NCBI GenBank assembly: GCA_009692205.1
Contig: SHZR01000026.1
Location: 1 to 37,227 of the forward strand
Source: Gemmatimonadota bacterium
Lineage (GTDB): Bacteria > Gemmatimonadota > Gemmatimonadetes > Longimicrobiales > Gaopeijiaceae
Length of the DNA: 37,227 nucleotides
Direction of reading: 5' to 3'
The notes beneath the pieces were generated by a model, which was given only the letters and a program-made list of their open reading frames with translations, was not told the origin of the DNA and made no database searches. The position numbers and the translations under genes were made by a program. This document shows positions 1 through 6,839 of the stretch, in pieces. Each line of letters opens with the position of its first letter. The stretch's first letter is position 1.

Positions 1-84
1 CGCCTCGGCAAGCGGCTCGGGCGCATCACGCCTATGACGTTGGCCAAGGCGCTCGGAGCACTGCGGGAGATGTTTGCGGAGTAG
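1..84 (+). CDS. C-terminal end of a MazF/PemK-like toxin (partial)
   Basis: The window opens inside a plus-strand frame that reads 27 codons to a TAG at 82-84. The tail has the pattern R-L-G-K-R-L-G-R-I-T, then a helix with A-L-x-x-L-R-E. This resembles the C-terminal helix of MazF/PemK endoribonuclease toxins, which typically ends R-(I/L)-G-R-L-(x)5-10-ALR-x-x-L. MazF proteins cleave mRNA and are neutralised by a small antitoxin encoded just upstream, which would lie outside this window. Only about a quarter of a normal 110-aa toxin is present, so activity and partner cannot be judged. A different short protein with a similar amphipathic C-terminus is possible. Confidence 0.5.
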   Translation, partial: RLGKRLGRITPMTLAKALGALREMFAE

Positions 85-93
85 CTCCTTGAC

Positions 94-131
94 CAACCCG
101 AGGGGTTGATCGGGCGCGGCTGGTCGCGCCC
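94..131. terminator. Tandem hairpins between convergent genes
   Basis: Two inverted repeats fill the gap between the MazF-like gene and the converging gene that ends at 131. The first is CAACCC/GGGTTG (94-99 with 103-108). The second is GGGCGCG/CGCGCCC (112-118 with 125-131, 6-nt loop). Neither is followed by a T-run, so this is a candidate bidirectional terminator, not a classical intrinsic one. Confidence 0.4.
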
Positions 132-796
132 TAGCCTCGCCGCGCCATCCAAATCACATGGCGCGCACCCTTGCCCGCATGTGCCCGTACCGTGACCTCC
201 TCGACCACAAAGCCCACCGCACGAAGCCGTCTCGTGAACGTCCTGTCCGGCCCCGCGGACCAAATCGCCAACGCACCGCCCCGTCGGAGCGCCGTAAACG
301 CCACGGATAGCCCTCCCTTCGCGTACAGCCACTGATTGGACGCTCGCGTCAGCCCGTCCGGCCCGTTGTCCACGTCCAACACGATGGCGTCAAACCCCGC
401 AGGCTCCTTCTTGAGGAGAAGGGTCACGTCGACCGCCTGAACCTGCGTGCGGGAGTCGTCCAACGGTCGCCCTGCGAACTCTCCCAGAACGCCGCGGTTC
501 CACTCCACCACCTCAGGCACGATCTCAGCGACCACGACCTCCGCATCGACGCCCAGCGTCTTCAGCGCAGCCGACAACGTGAAGCCCATCCCCAGCCCAC
601 CGATGAGGACGCGAGCCTTCGATCTTCCCCGTAGGTTCTTGCAAGCGATGATGCCCAACGCGTCTTCAGACGCATGCGCCCGCGTGTTCATCAGATCCTG
701 TCCGCCTACGATCTTGATGAAGTAGTCCGCACCCCGTTGATAGAGGCCGAGTTGGGCGCCCTCGCCGGGGATCGATGCACTGCGGATGAGGCGCAT
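131..796 (-). CDS. Spermidine synthase-like, SAM-fold protein
   Basis: The predicted 221-aa protein has the Rossmann fold of the polyamine synthase/methyltransferase superfamily. The glycine-rich nucleotide loop I-G-G-L-G-M-G-F-T-L is followed by an acidic strand end (V-V-V-A-E-I) and a D-A-I-V-L-D-V-D-N-G-P strand like the aspartate loop of spermidine synthases. The N-terminal Y-F-I-K-I and Q-D-L-M-N-T-R segments resemble the substrate-side beta hairpin of that family. The open frame extends upstream to 1033, but that extension is Arg-rich and unlike the family, so the ATG at 796 is preferred; its ribosome site is weak. Many bacterial proteins of this type lack a proven aminopropyl donor specificity, so polyamine synthesis should not be assumed. 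The gene stands alone. Confidence 0.7.
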   Translation of the reverse strand: MRLIRSASIPGEGAQLGLYQRGADYFIKIVGGQDLMNTRAHASEDALGIIACKNLRGRSKARVLIGGLGMGFTLSAALKTLGVDAEVVVAEIVPEVVEWNRGVLGEFAGRPLDDSRTQVQAVDVTLLLKKEPAGFDAIVLDVDNGPDGLTRASNQWLYAKGGLSVAFTALRRGGALAIWSAGPDRTFTRRLRAVGFVVEEVTVRAHAGKGARHVIWMARRG

Positions 797-904
797 AGCG
801 GACTTCTGTGGGCGTGATCGGGCGGGGTGGTCGAGGGTCACGATTTGCGTGACGTTCAAGAACTCGCTGTCTTCATACCACGAGTATATCGCGCGTGGTG
901 CCGG

Positions 905-1495
905 GTGAGACCAAACCAAGACTGGAGGAGCTCGCTGATAGCCACTCACCAATCGCTGGCACCGCCGACGGGCTCCCCACTCCTGAAGACACTTCTGCTT
1001 GCGGCGTGCTTCTCCACGCCGCAAGCCGCTCAAACGTCAGCGACACCGATGACCCCGTCGGCACCGCACGAAGCGCTCACCTTCTTCGAGGGCGTGTGGA
1101 CGATTGAGGAGCAGCCAGCGGAGCAGCAGTTCGTCGAGGCTTGTGCTTGGCTCACCGCCGGGCGGCGGCACATGGTGTGCCGTTCGACGTGGCGTGGCGC
1201 AACCGAGCCGCGCGAGGGCGTGAGCATCTTCAGCTATCGTGCCGAAGACTCGACCTACCTTTACTACGGACTCCGAGCCGGTGGTGCGGTGGAGGCGCTG
1301 GAGGGCCGTCGGGTACCGGATGGATTTCAGTTCTGGACTCCTCTCCGGAGTGAGCCAGACCAGGAACGCACCCGTGTGACCATGACACGCATCGGACCCC
1401 AGCGCTTTCGCTTCGTTGCGGAGTCCGCAGTTGGCGATGGTCCGTGGCAGCCAGAAGGAACCGAGCACTACGTGGGCGTGCCCCGCATTCCGTGA
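905..1495 (+). CDS. Secreted hypothetical protein (DUF1579-like)
   Basis: The protein has a hydrophobic segment L-L-K-T-L-L-L-A-A-C-F followed by A-Q, which looks like a signal peptide, with a Cys that could be a lipobox cysteine (L-A-A-C). The mature part has the F-x-G-x-W-x-I motif near its start and the aromatic, strand-rich pattern (Y-L-Y-Y-G, F-R-F-V-A-E, Y-V-G-V) of small beta-barrel periplasmic proteins of the DUF1579 kind. No catalytic motif is visible. The start is uncertain: GTG at 905 and GTG at 827 are both in frame, and neither has a strong ribosome site. 905 gives the more reasonable leader. It is divergent from the spermidine-synthase-like gene. Confidence 0.55.
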   Translation: MRPNQDWRSSLIATHQSLAPPTGSPLLKTLLLAACFSTPQAAQTSATPMTPSAPHEALTFFEGVWTIEEQPAEQQFVEACAWLTAGRRHMVCRSTWRGATEPREGVSIFSYRAEDSTYLYYGLRAGGAVEALEGRRVPDGFQFWTPLRSEPDQERTRVTMTRIGPQRFRFVAESAVGDGPWQPEGTEHYVGVPRIP

Positions 1496-1539
1496 CGCTC
1501 GGTGCGGCGGCGGCGGCGTTTGAGCGCGACCGGCTAGCG

Positions 1540-2412
1540 TCAGGCCTCCGCCAGCCCCTCTGGCCGCATGGCGAACATGTGCTTCGTTCCGTCGCGCGCC
1601 AGCGAGATCATGTGATTCGGCTCCACCACGTGCCACGCAGGATCGTCGGTCAGTCGCTCCGAGGAGACGACGAACGACGTGGAACGCTCGTCCTTTCGGC
1701 GCCTAGGCGAACCCCTCCACGCCGGCTGATAGAGCTCTCGCTCAATCACGTACAGGGACTCGGGGCGACGTCCTTGATCGTTGGCGAACCGACACGCCGC
1801 CGCGCGGTCTCCGTCCGTGATGGCAAGGTTCAGATACGACGGATGAGATCCTCCGAGCTCGTCCACGAGCTTGAGCACTTTCCACACCGCCCGGTTCAGG
1901 GAGCGGGCGAGCGCGTGCTCGTCCTCGAGGTTCGATCCCATGAGATCGTCCATGAATACCGCGAACAAGTGCTCGGAGTCCGTGCTCCCGCGGATGACAT
2001 CGAACGCCTCCTCGCAGAGGCCTGCCACTAGGGGCCGGCGTATGCTGCGGAACGATCCGATGTGCCCGTTGTGCATGAAGAGATAGCGGTCGTGCTGGAA
2101 CGGATGGCAGTTGACCTCGGCCACGGGCATCCCGATCGAAGCCGCGCGCACGTGCGCCATCACGCACGGGCTCGACACGACGCTGGCGAGGCTCCGCAAG
2201 TTGGCGTTGCTCCAAGCGGGCGTGATCGAGCGGAAGAGCGCGGGCCGCTCGTGTTGCTCCGGCGCGTACCACCCGACGCCGAAGCCGTCGCCGTTGAGCG
2301 GCTCCTCGCGCTCGGACGAGTGATAGCTCTGCATGATGAGCGAGTGCGACGGGTCGATGAGCAGCGACTCGAGGCGGATCGGCGGACCGAGATACAGCGT
2401 GAATCGGCACAT
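1540..2412 (-). CDS. Class II glutamine amidotransferase, EgtC/YafJ type
   Basis: The 290-aa protein begins Met-Cys-Arg-Phe, so Cys2 would become the N-terminal nucleophile of an Ntn-type glutaminase after Met removal. Other family marks are the N-G-D-G-F-G-V-G-W-Y block near residue 40, A-H-V-R-A-A-S and N-C-H-P-F substrate-loop motifs, H-N-G (oxyanion Asn-Gly), and G-S-T-D-S-E-H. This pattern is shared by EgtC, the gamma-glutamyl hydrolase of ergothioneine synthesis, and YafJ-like proteins of unknown substrate. No egtB or egtD neighbour is present, so the ergothioneine role is not supported by context. The open frame starts 12 codons earlier, but the ATG that puts Cys at position 2 must be the true start. 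It is divergent from the DinB-like gene with 20 nt between. Confidence 0.8.
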   Translation of the reverse strand: MCRFTLYLGPPIRLESLLIDPSHSLIMQSYHSSEREEPLNGDGFGVGWYAPEQHERPALFRSITPAWSNANLRSLASVVSSPCVMAHVRAASIGMPVAEVNCHPFQHDRYLFMHNGHIGSFRSIRRPLVAGLCEEAFDVIRGSTDSEHLFAVFMDDLMGSNLEDEHALARSLNRAVWKVLKLVDELGGSHPSYLNLAITDGDRAAACRFANDQGRRPESLYVIERELYQPAWRGSPRRRKDERSTSFVVSSERLTDDPAWHVVEPNHMISLARDGTKHMFAMRPEGLAEA

Positions 2413-2432
2413 GTCGCTAAGATCCCGGAACC

Positions 2433-2999
2433 ATGTCCCAGCCCGCAAGCCGAGCCATCACTCCCCCCTGGACCGTCGACGGCTGGGACCTGGCCGCCGA
2501 CCTCGCGAAGATCGAGCAGCAGTGGGGCGCCGTCCGTGACGTCCTCGAGGATGCCGCCCGCTTCGACGTCCGTCACGCGGCAACGTCCGCGTGGGGCTTG
2601 GGCGAGCAAGCGGGGCACATCGTGATCACCACGCTCGCGATCGCCAAGGGGGTCGGGGGCAACCTGGCCGAGCCGGAGCGCGACCGCGACCAGGAGCGGG
2701 CGGGAATGGCCGAAGCGCTGCTCCGCGCGGGCGACTTCCCGCGGGGCCGCGGCACAGCCCCGAAGGCGCTCGACCCCGCCGGCCACTCGCGCGAAGAACT
2801 CGCCGCGCTCGTCCCCCCTGCCGTCCAGGCGTAGTCGGCTCTCTCGGCACGGGCCGACGCGCTCGCCTCGTGCCCCGGCCGGTTCCGACACGTCTCCTTC
2901 GGCTACCTCACGAGCGCCGAGTGGGTGCGCTTCTGCGCGATCCACACGGCCCACCACCTCGCGCTGGTGCGCGATATCGAAGCGAACCCGCGGGCGTAG
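2433..2999 (+). pseudogene. DinB-like protein interrupted by an in-frame TAG
   Basis: The first 133 codons (2433-2831) encode the N-terminal part of a DinB/DUF1569-type four-helix protein, with the G-L-G-E-Q-A-G-H-I motif that supplies the first metal-binding histidine. A TAG at 2832-2834 stops it. The same frame then continues for 54 codons to a TAG at 2997-2999 and encodes the missing C-terminal helix with H-T-A-H-H, the second and third histidines of the fold. Together the two parts give 188 codons, a normal DinB_2 length. The gene is therefore a recent nonsense pseudogene, a sequencing error, or an amber readthrough case. DinB proteins are thiol-dependent or metal-dependent enzymes; the substrate is unknown here. 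Confidence 0.75.
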
Positions 3000-3005
3000 C
3001 TCGCG

Positions 3006-3872
3006 CTACTGGGTGCTTCCCAGCAGCCGGTCGAACCACGCCACCATCGCCGCCGTGGCCTGCGCCCGGTCTGCCGCGCGAGTGAAGCCGTGATCCCCGC
3101 CCGGAATGATGATCAACTCGGACTCGACGCCAGCGCCCTGGAGCGCCTCGTACATCCGGTGACTGTGCGACACGTTCACGAGCCTGTCCGCGTCTCCGTG
3201 GATGAGCAGCGTGGGCGGATCGTCGGAGGTGACATGGAGAACCGGCGAGATCCCCGCTGCGAGATCGTCGGCGAAATCGAGGGCCGGGAAGCGCTCGCTG
3301 GGACCGACCATTTCTGTCAGGTCCACCGGTGGGTAGTAGGCGACGACCGCCGCGACGCGGCTCGGCGTCTTCAGCACGTCACTATCCTCGGCCAGACCGT
3401 CGTCCGACACTGTGCCGAGCATGAGGGAGAGGTGGCCACCCGCGCTGCCCCCGTACACGCCGAGGCGCTCGGAGTCGATGCCGAGGTCATCCGCGTGGAG
3501 GCGCACGTAACGGAGCGCGAGCCTCACGTCCGCCTCGGCCTCCGGCACCTTGAAGCGCGGCGAGCTGCCGTGCCGCACCGCCATCACCGTGAAGCCTTTC
3601 TCCAGGAGCCCCGCGAACCCGCGTACGGCAACGGTCGGTGAGTTCCACCGAGACACCCAGCCACCGCTCACCATATAAAGGATGGCCGCGCCGTTCGCAT
3701 CGGCCGGCTGGAAGACGTCGAACGTGAGCGCCATGCCTTCCTTGTGCCCGTACACGACGTCGGGCGTGATGCGGACATCATCGAGCGCGGACTCCTGCGC
3801 GAGGGACGCCCCCGGCGTCGCCGACATCAGCAGGACCAGCGCGAGCCCGAGAATCTTGGCCGTTCTCAGCAT
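3006..3872 (-). CDS. Secreted alpha/beta-hydrolase (esterase/peptidase-like)
   Basis: The 288-aa product starts with a clear signal peptide (M-L-R-T-A-K, hydrophobic core, then A-S-L-A-Q). The mature part is an alpha/beta-hydrolase of the BD-FAE/acetyl-esterase kind. It has an oxyanion region V-S-G-G-W, a nucleophile elbow G-G-S-A-G-G with Ser143, an acid strand H-G-D-A-D-R-L-V and a catalytic His in G-G-D-H-G-F. ATG at 3872 is preferred because a GGGAGG ribosome site lies 4 nt upstream and the leader begins there; the frame is open further upstream to 3953. It probably hydrolyses esters or short peptides in the periplasm. The substrate cannot be read from the sequence. Confidence 0.8.
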   Translation of the reverse strand: MLRTAKILGLALVLLMSATPGASLAQESALDDVRITPDVVYGHKEGMALTFDVFQPADANGAAILYMVSGGWVSRWNSPTVAVRGFAGLLEKGFTVMAVRHGSSPRFKVPEAEADVRLALRYVRLHADDLGIDSERLGVYGGSAGGHLSLMLGTVSDDGLAEDSDVLKTPSRVAAVVAYYPPVDLTEMVGPSERFPALDFADDLAAGISPVLHVTSDDPPTLLIHGDADRLVNVSHSHRMYEALQGAGVESELIIIPGGDHGFTRAADRAQATAAMVAWFDRLLGSTQ

Positions 3873-3991
3873 GTGACCTCCCACGCGTTCCGTTTCCCAT
3901 TCTTGGACACTGGCACAGCGTGCATCATGCGATGAAAGCGGCCCCCGCGCCACCGCCGCTTGACCCCCCCCGCCATGCCGAACGTTCGCCC

Positions 3992-4492
3992 ATGACCACC
4001 CCGATCGATCCCGGCGTCGTCGTCGGCCACGTGCACCTCAAGGTCGCGGACCTCGACAGGGCCATCCGCTTCTATTCCGAGGCTCTCGGGTTCGAGGTGA
4101 GGCAGCGCATGGGCGGCCAAGCCGCGTTCCTCTCGGCGGGCGGATATCACCACCACGTTGGCCTGAACACCTGGGAGTCACGCGGCGGCGGCCCGCCCGC
4201 GCCGGGCACGACGGGGCTCTTCCACGTCGCGTTCCTCTACCCGAGCCGTGCCGCGCTGGGGCAGGCGTATCAGCGGCTGATCGAGCATGCGATTCCGCTC
4301 GAAGGCGCTTCCGACCACGGCGTGAGCGAGGCGCTCTACCTGCGGGATCCCGACGGCAACGGCATCGAGATCTACTGCGACCGGCCGCGAGAGGCCTGGC
4401 CGCGGGACCCCGCCGGCGGCCTCCAAATGGTCACGCGCCGCCTCGACCTCGAAGACCTGCTGGCAGCGGCCGAGTCGACCGACCTCGCCTAG
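3992..4492 (+). CDS. VOC-family protein, glyoxalase/extradiol-dioxygenase fold
   Basis: The 166-aa protein matches the single-module vicinal oxygen chelate pattern. It begins G-H-V-H-L-K-V-A-D-L-D-R-A-I-R-F-Y (first metal His, and the D-x-x-x-A-x-x-F-Y helix), has H-H-H-V-G-L-N-T-W in the middle, and closes with L-Y-L-R-D-P-D-G-N-G-I-E-I-Y, whose Glu is the last metal ligand. The H-V-G-L-N-T-W segment resembles CatE/catechol-2,3-dioxygenase-like members. The real function may be ring cleavage, isomerisation or resistance. ATG at 3992 is chosen because the fold begins just after it; the frame is open to 3920. It converges on the PP2C gene with 15 nt between the stop codons. Confidence 0.75.
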   Translation: MTTPIDPGVVVGHVHLKVADLDRAIRFYSEALGFEVRQRMGGQAAFLSAGGYHHHVGLNTWESRGGGPPAPGTTGLFHVAFLYPSRAALGQAYQRLIEHAIPLEGASDHGVSEALYLRDPDGNGIEIYCDRPREAWPRDPAGGLQMVTRRLDLEDLLAAAESTDLA

Positions 4493-4507
4493 GGAAGGCC
4501 TCTGCTC

Positions 4508-5371
4508 CTAGGGGAGGTCTCTGCGGATCGTGCGCGCCACGATCATGGTGATGTTGTCCCGCCCCCCGCCGTCGAGCGCGTCTTGGAGCAAGTCCTCGGA
4601 CGCCTGCTTCGCCGAGGTCATGGTCGAGAGGCGCTCGTGGATGCGCTCGTCCGAGACGTGGCGCGTGAGGCCATCGCTGCACATGAGGTGCACGTTGTCC
4701 CAGTCGCTCGCGTAGGTCGTGACGACCGGGCGGGACTCGGAGCCGCCGATGGAGCTGGACAGCGTCCGGGACCACCTCTGGTAGGCCGGATGTCCGGACT
4801 CGAGCACGCCCGAGTCCACGAGGTCCTGCCCCACGGTCTGGTCGTGAGACACCTGCCGCAGGGTGCCCTTGTTGAACAGGTAGTAGCGGCTGTCGCCCAC
4901 CTGGACGAGGTACTCACGCGGCCAGAGCCCGATGAGCAAGGTGAGCGTGGTCGCCAGATGGCCAGTCTCTGGAGTCTCCTGGGCCAACCTCAGGAGTTCT
5001 TCGTGCACCCGCAGGGTCGCCGCAGACAGGGTATCCGCGAACACGACCTCGTCGGCGGCGTCGGCCGTGTAGTACGTATTGATGCTCTCGCCCACGTAGC
5101 GCGTCACCGCCTCGAGTGCCGCTCGGCTCGCGGTCTCACCACGCGCCCCGCCCCCTACTCCGTCGGCGACCATCGCCAGAAAGGCGAGTCGCTCGGAGCC
5201 GACGGGCACGCGCCCGAGCTCCGGCAGGCTCGTAACCAGGACGTCCAGCTGGGCGCGAAGATTGCCGACCAGGAAGTGGTCCTGGTTCTCTTGACGCACG
5301 AGCCCGGGATGCGTGAGCGCGTGGAGGTCGATTTCGTCGTCGCGCGGCTTGCGATTGGCAGACTGGGACAC
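4508..5371 (-). CDS. PP2C-type Ser/Thr protein phosphatase
   Basis: The 287-aa product carries the metal-binding motifs of bacterial PP2C (PPM) phosphatases in order. These are R-Q-E-N-Q-D with Asp31, M-V-A-D-G-V-G-G with Asp70 and Gly71, T-T-L-T-L-L, V-Q-V-G-D-S-R-Y-Y-L-F, C-S-D-G-L-T, and G-G-R-D-N-I-T near the end. It should remove phosphate from Ser/Thr using Mn or Mg, opposing Hanks-type kinases, none of which is encoded in the window. The start is GTG at 5371; no ATG fits in frame near the first motif. It follows the small membrane-protein gene by 47 nt and is probably cotranscribed. No receptor or membrane segment is seen, so it is cytoplasmic. Confidence 0.85.
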   Translation of the reverse strand: MSQSANRKPRDDEIDLHALTHPGLVRQENQDHFLVGNLRAQLDVLVTSLPELGRVPVGSERLAFLAMVADGVGGGARGETASRAALEAVTRYVGESINTYYTADAADEVVFADTLSAATLRVHEELLRLAQETPETGHLATTLTLLIGLWPREYLVQVGDSRYYLFNKGTLRQVSHDQTVGQDLVDSGVLESGHPAYQRWSRTLSSSIGGSESRPVVTTYASDWDNVHLMCSDGLTRHVSDERIHERLSTMTSAKQASEDLLQDALDGGGRDNITMIVARTIRRDLP

Positions 5372-5418
5372 GCCACCCAACCTGGGAGGCGCCCCTCCGC
5401 CAGACAAGTCATCGGGCC

Positions 5419-5754
5419 TCACTTCTTGGGTCGGTCGCCACCCCGCACGAGCTGCTCGATCTCGCCGAGGAGCGAGTCGGAGCCTGCTTCGCTCGCCCCG
5501 AAGAGCCCGTCTGAGGTCTCGCCTGCCTCCATGCGTCGAACGGCCCCATAGAGGTTGAGCCATCCGTCGAAGCGCTCGCTCACGCGCACCACGGAGTAGA
5601 ACCACCTCGGGCGCTCGCCCCCGCCGGAGACGAAGTCGACGATGAGGGCCAGGATCGACAGCTGGATCACAAGCAGGCTCTTGAGGCCGTCCAGCGCCAG
5701 CTTGACCTGGAAGATGACGAAGTCGCGCAGCGTCACCTTGCGTGTCGCGACCAC
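5419..5754 (-). CDS. Small membrane-associated protein of unknown function
   Basis: A 111-aa protein that I cannot assign to a family. It has a hydrophobic stretch near residues 24-42 (L-K-S-L-L-V-I-Q-L-S-I-L-A-L-I-V-D-F-V), a Gly-rich turn, an aromatic segment W-F-Y-S-V-V-R-V-S-E-R-F-D-G-W-L-N-L-Y-G, and an acidic then basic C-terminus. The reading frame is real rather than a shadow: it fills the gap between the PP2C gene and the divergent operon and lies in the same operon orientation as the phosphatase. Start is GTG at 5754, with a second GTG at 5736 possible. It may anchor or regulate the phosphatase, but this is inference from position only. Confidence 0.6.
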   Translation of the reverse strand: MVATRKVTLRDFVIFQVKLALDGLKSLLVIQLSILALIVDFVSGGGERPRWFYSVVRVSERFDGWLNLYGAVRRMEAGETSDGLFGASEAGSDSLLGEIEQLVRGGDRPKK

Positions 5755-5859
5755 CCTCGGCTTGTGGGCTATGTGCGAATCTATCCGCCAAGGGGCTCAG
5801 CGGCGACGACGCCCCGGGTGTCCTTACCACTTACTGACCCGAGCCCATCCCACCCCGGG

Positions 5860-5889
5860 TGGCCAGGAACCTTTCCCCGGCCGTACCAT
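5860..5889 (+). promoter_or_regulatory. Putative promoter of the DUF4159/MoxR block
   Basis: TGGCCA at 5860-5865 and TACCAT at 5884-5889 lie 18 nt apart, each matching four of six positions of a sigma-70 type consensus. Transcription would start near 5896, giving a leader of about 37 nt before the ATG at 5933. The gap between the divergent start at 5754 and 5933 is the only place a promoter for the plus-strand block can lie. The match is weak and the organism's own consensus is unknown. Confidence 0.3.
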
Positions 5890-5932
5890 ATGGGATGAGT
5901 CCGCCGCCCGATCACCCTCGCGGAGTCCGTCG

Positions 5933-6832
5933 ATGAGGCGCTTCCTTCTACGAGCCTGCACGCTGATGGCCGTCGCGACAGTCGCGATCGTGGCTCTCGC
6001 GCGTCGGGGCACGGAGGAGCGTCGGGGCCCGTACGTCATCGGGATCGGGGCGGAGCTCATGGCGCAACAGGCGCCCCAGCAGGGTCCCGCAGTGGTGGAT
6101 CGGGCGATGTTCGACGACCCGCGCGGGCCCTACCTGTCGCGCGAAGAGGTCTTCGCCACAGCGGGCAAGTTCCCGTTCTACTGGACGCGGGCGATCTACT
6201 CGGGAGGCGGGTTCGGCCGGCGCGGCTTCGGCGGCGGCTCCTGGGCGGTGGACTTCCCCAAGAGCGACCAACAGTTCCTGGTCGTCGTCAAACGGCTGAT
6301 GCACCTGAACGCCTACGACTGGGAGAACCCGGTATACCTGGGCGACCCCATCCTCCGCCGCTTCCCACTCATCTACATGCTCGAGGTCGGCGGCATGTTG
6401 CTGAGCGACGAAGAGGTGGAGGGGCTGCGGGGCTATATGGACGCGGGCGGCTTCGTGATCGTCGACGACTTCTGGGGCGCTGACGAGTGGGACGTGTTCG
6501 AGTACAACATGCGCCGAGTGTTCCCGGAGCCGGAACGGCAGTTCGTGGACATCGCGCTCGACCACCCGCTGTATTCCGCGTATTACATGATCGACCACGT
6601 GGAGATGACGCCGGCGATCAACAACACCCAGCAGCGCACCGAGTGCTACGGCTGCTTCACGCAGGTGAAGGGGATGTATGACGACGAGGGACGCTTGATG
6701 ATGGTGGTCAACTTCAACACCGACCTGGGCGACGCCTGGGAGTGGGCAGAAGATCCCTCGTACCCCCTCGAGACGTCGACCTACGCGTTCGAGATCGGCA
6801 CGAACCTCATCGTCTATTCGATGAGTCACTGA
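5933..6832 (+). CDS. DUF4159-family exported protein (first copy)
   Basis: A 299-aa protein with an N-terminal signal or anchor (M-R-R-F-L-L-R-A, then A-V-A-T-V-A-I-V-A-L-A). The body has the DUF4159 layout: F-Y-W-T-R-A-I-Y-S-G-G-G, a W-A-V-D-F-P-K-S-D block, a strand-helix pair Y-M-L-E-V-G-G, and G-G-F-V-I-V-D-D-F-W-G, which resembles the strand-and-acidic-turn of a GATase1-like fold. The C-terminus ends with aligned aromatic and Tyr motifs (Y-A-F-E-I-G-T-N-L-I-V-Y). DUF4159 is a recurrent neighbour of MoxR/vWA operons and has no proven activity. The start ATG follows the promoter gap. The gene is 7 nt from the next and is paralogous to the gene at 12732. Confidence 0.8.
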   Translation: MRRFLLRACTLMAVATVAIVALARRGTEERRGPYVIGIGAELMAQQAPQQGPAVVDRAMFDDPRGPYLSREEVFATAGKFPFYWTRAIYSGGGFGRRGFGGGSWAVDFPKSDQQFLVVVKRLMHLNAYDWENPVYLGDPILRRFPLIYMLEVGGMLLSDEEVEGLRGYMDAGGFVIVDDFWGADEWDVFEYNMRRVFPEPERQFVDIALDHPLYSAYYMIDHVEMTPAINNTQQRTECYGCFTQVKGMYDDEGRLMMVVNFNTDLGDAWEWAEDPSYPLETSTYAFEIGTNLIVYSMSH

Positions 6833-6839
6833 GGCGGCC

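Noticed and set aside
4493-4524. Imperfect direct repeat GGAAGGCCTCTGC / GGGAGGTCTCTGC at converging stops
   Set aside because: The two copies of 13 nt are short and imperfect, and there is no mobile element nearby.
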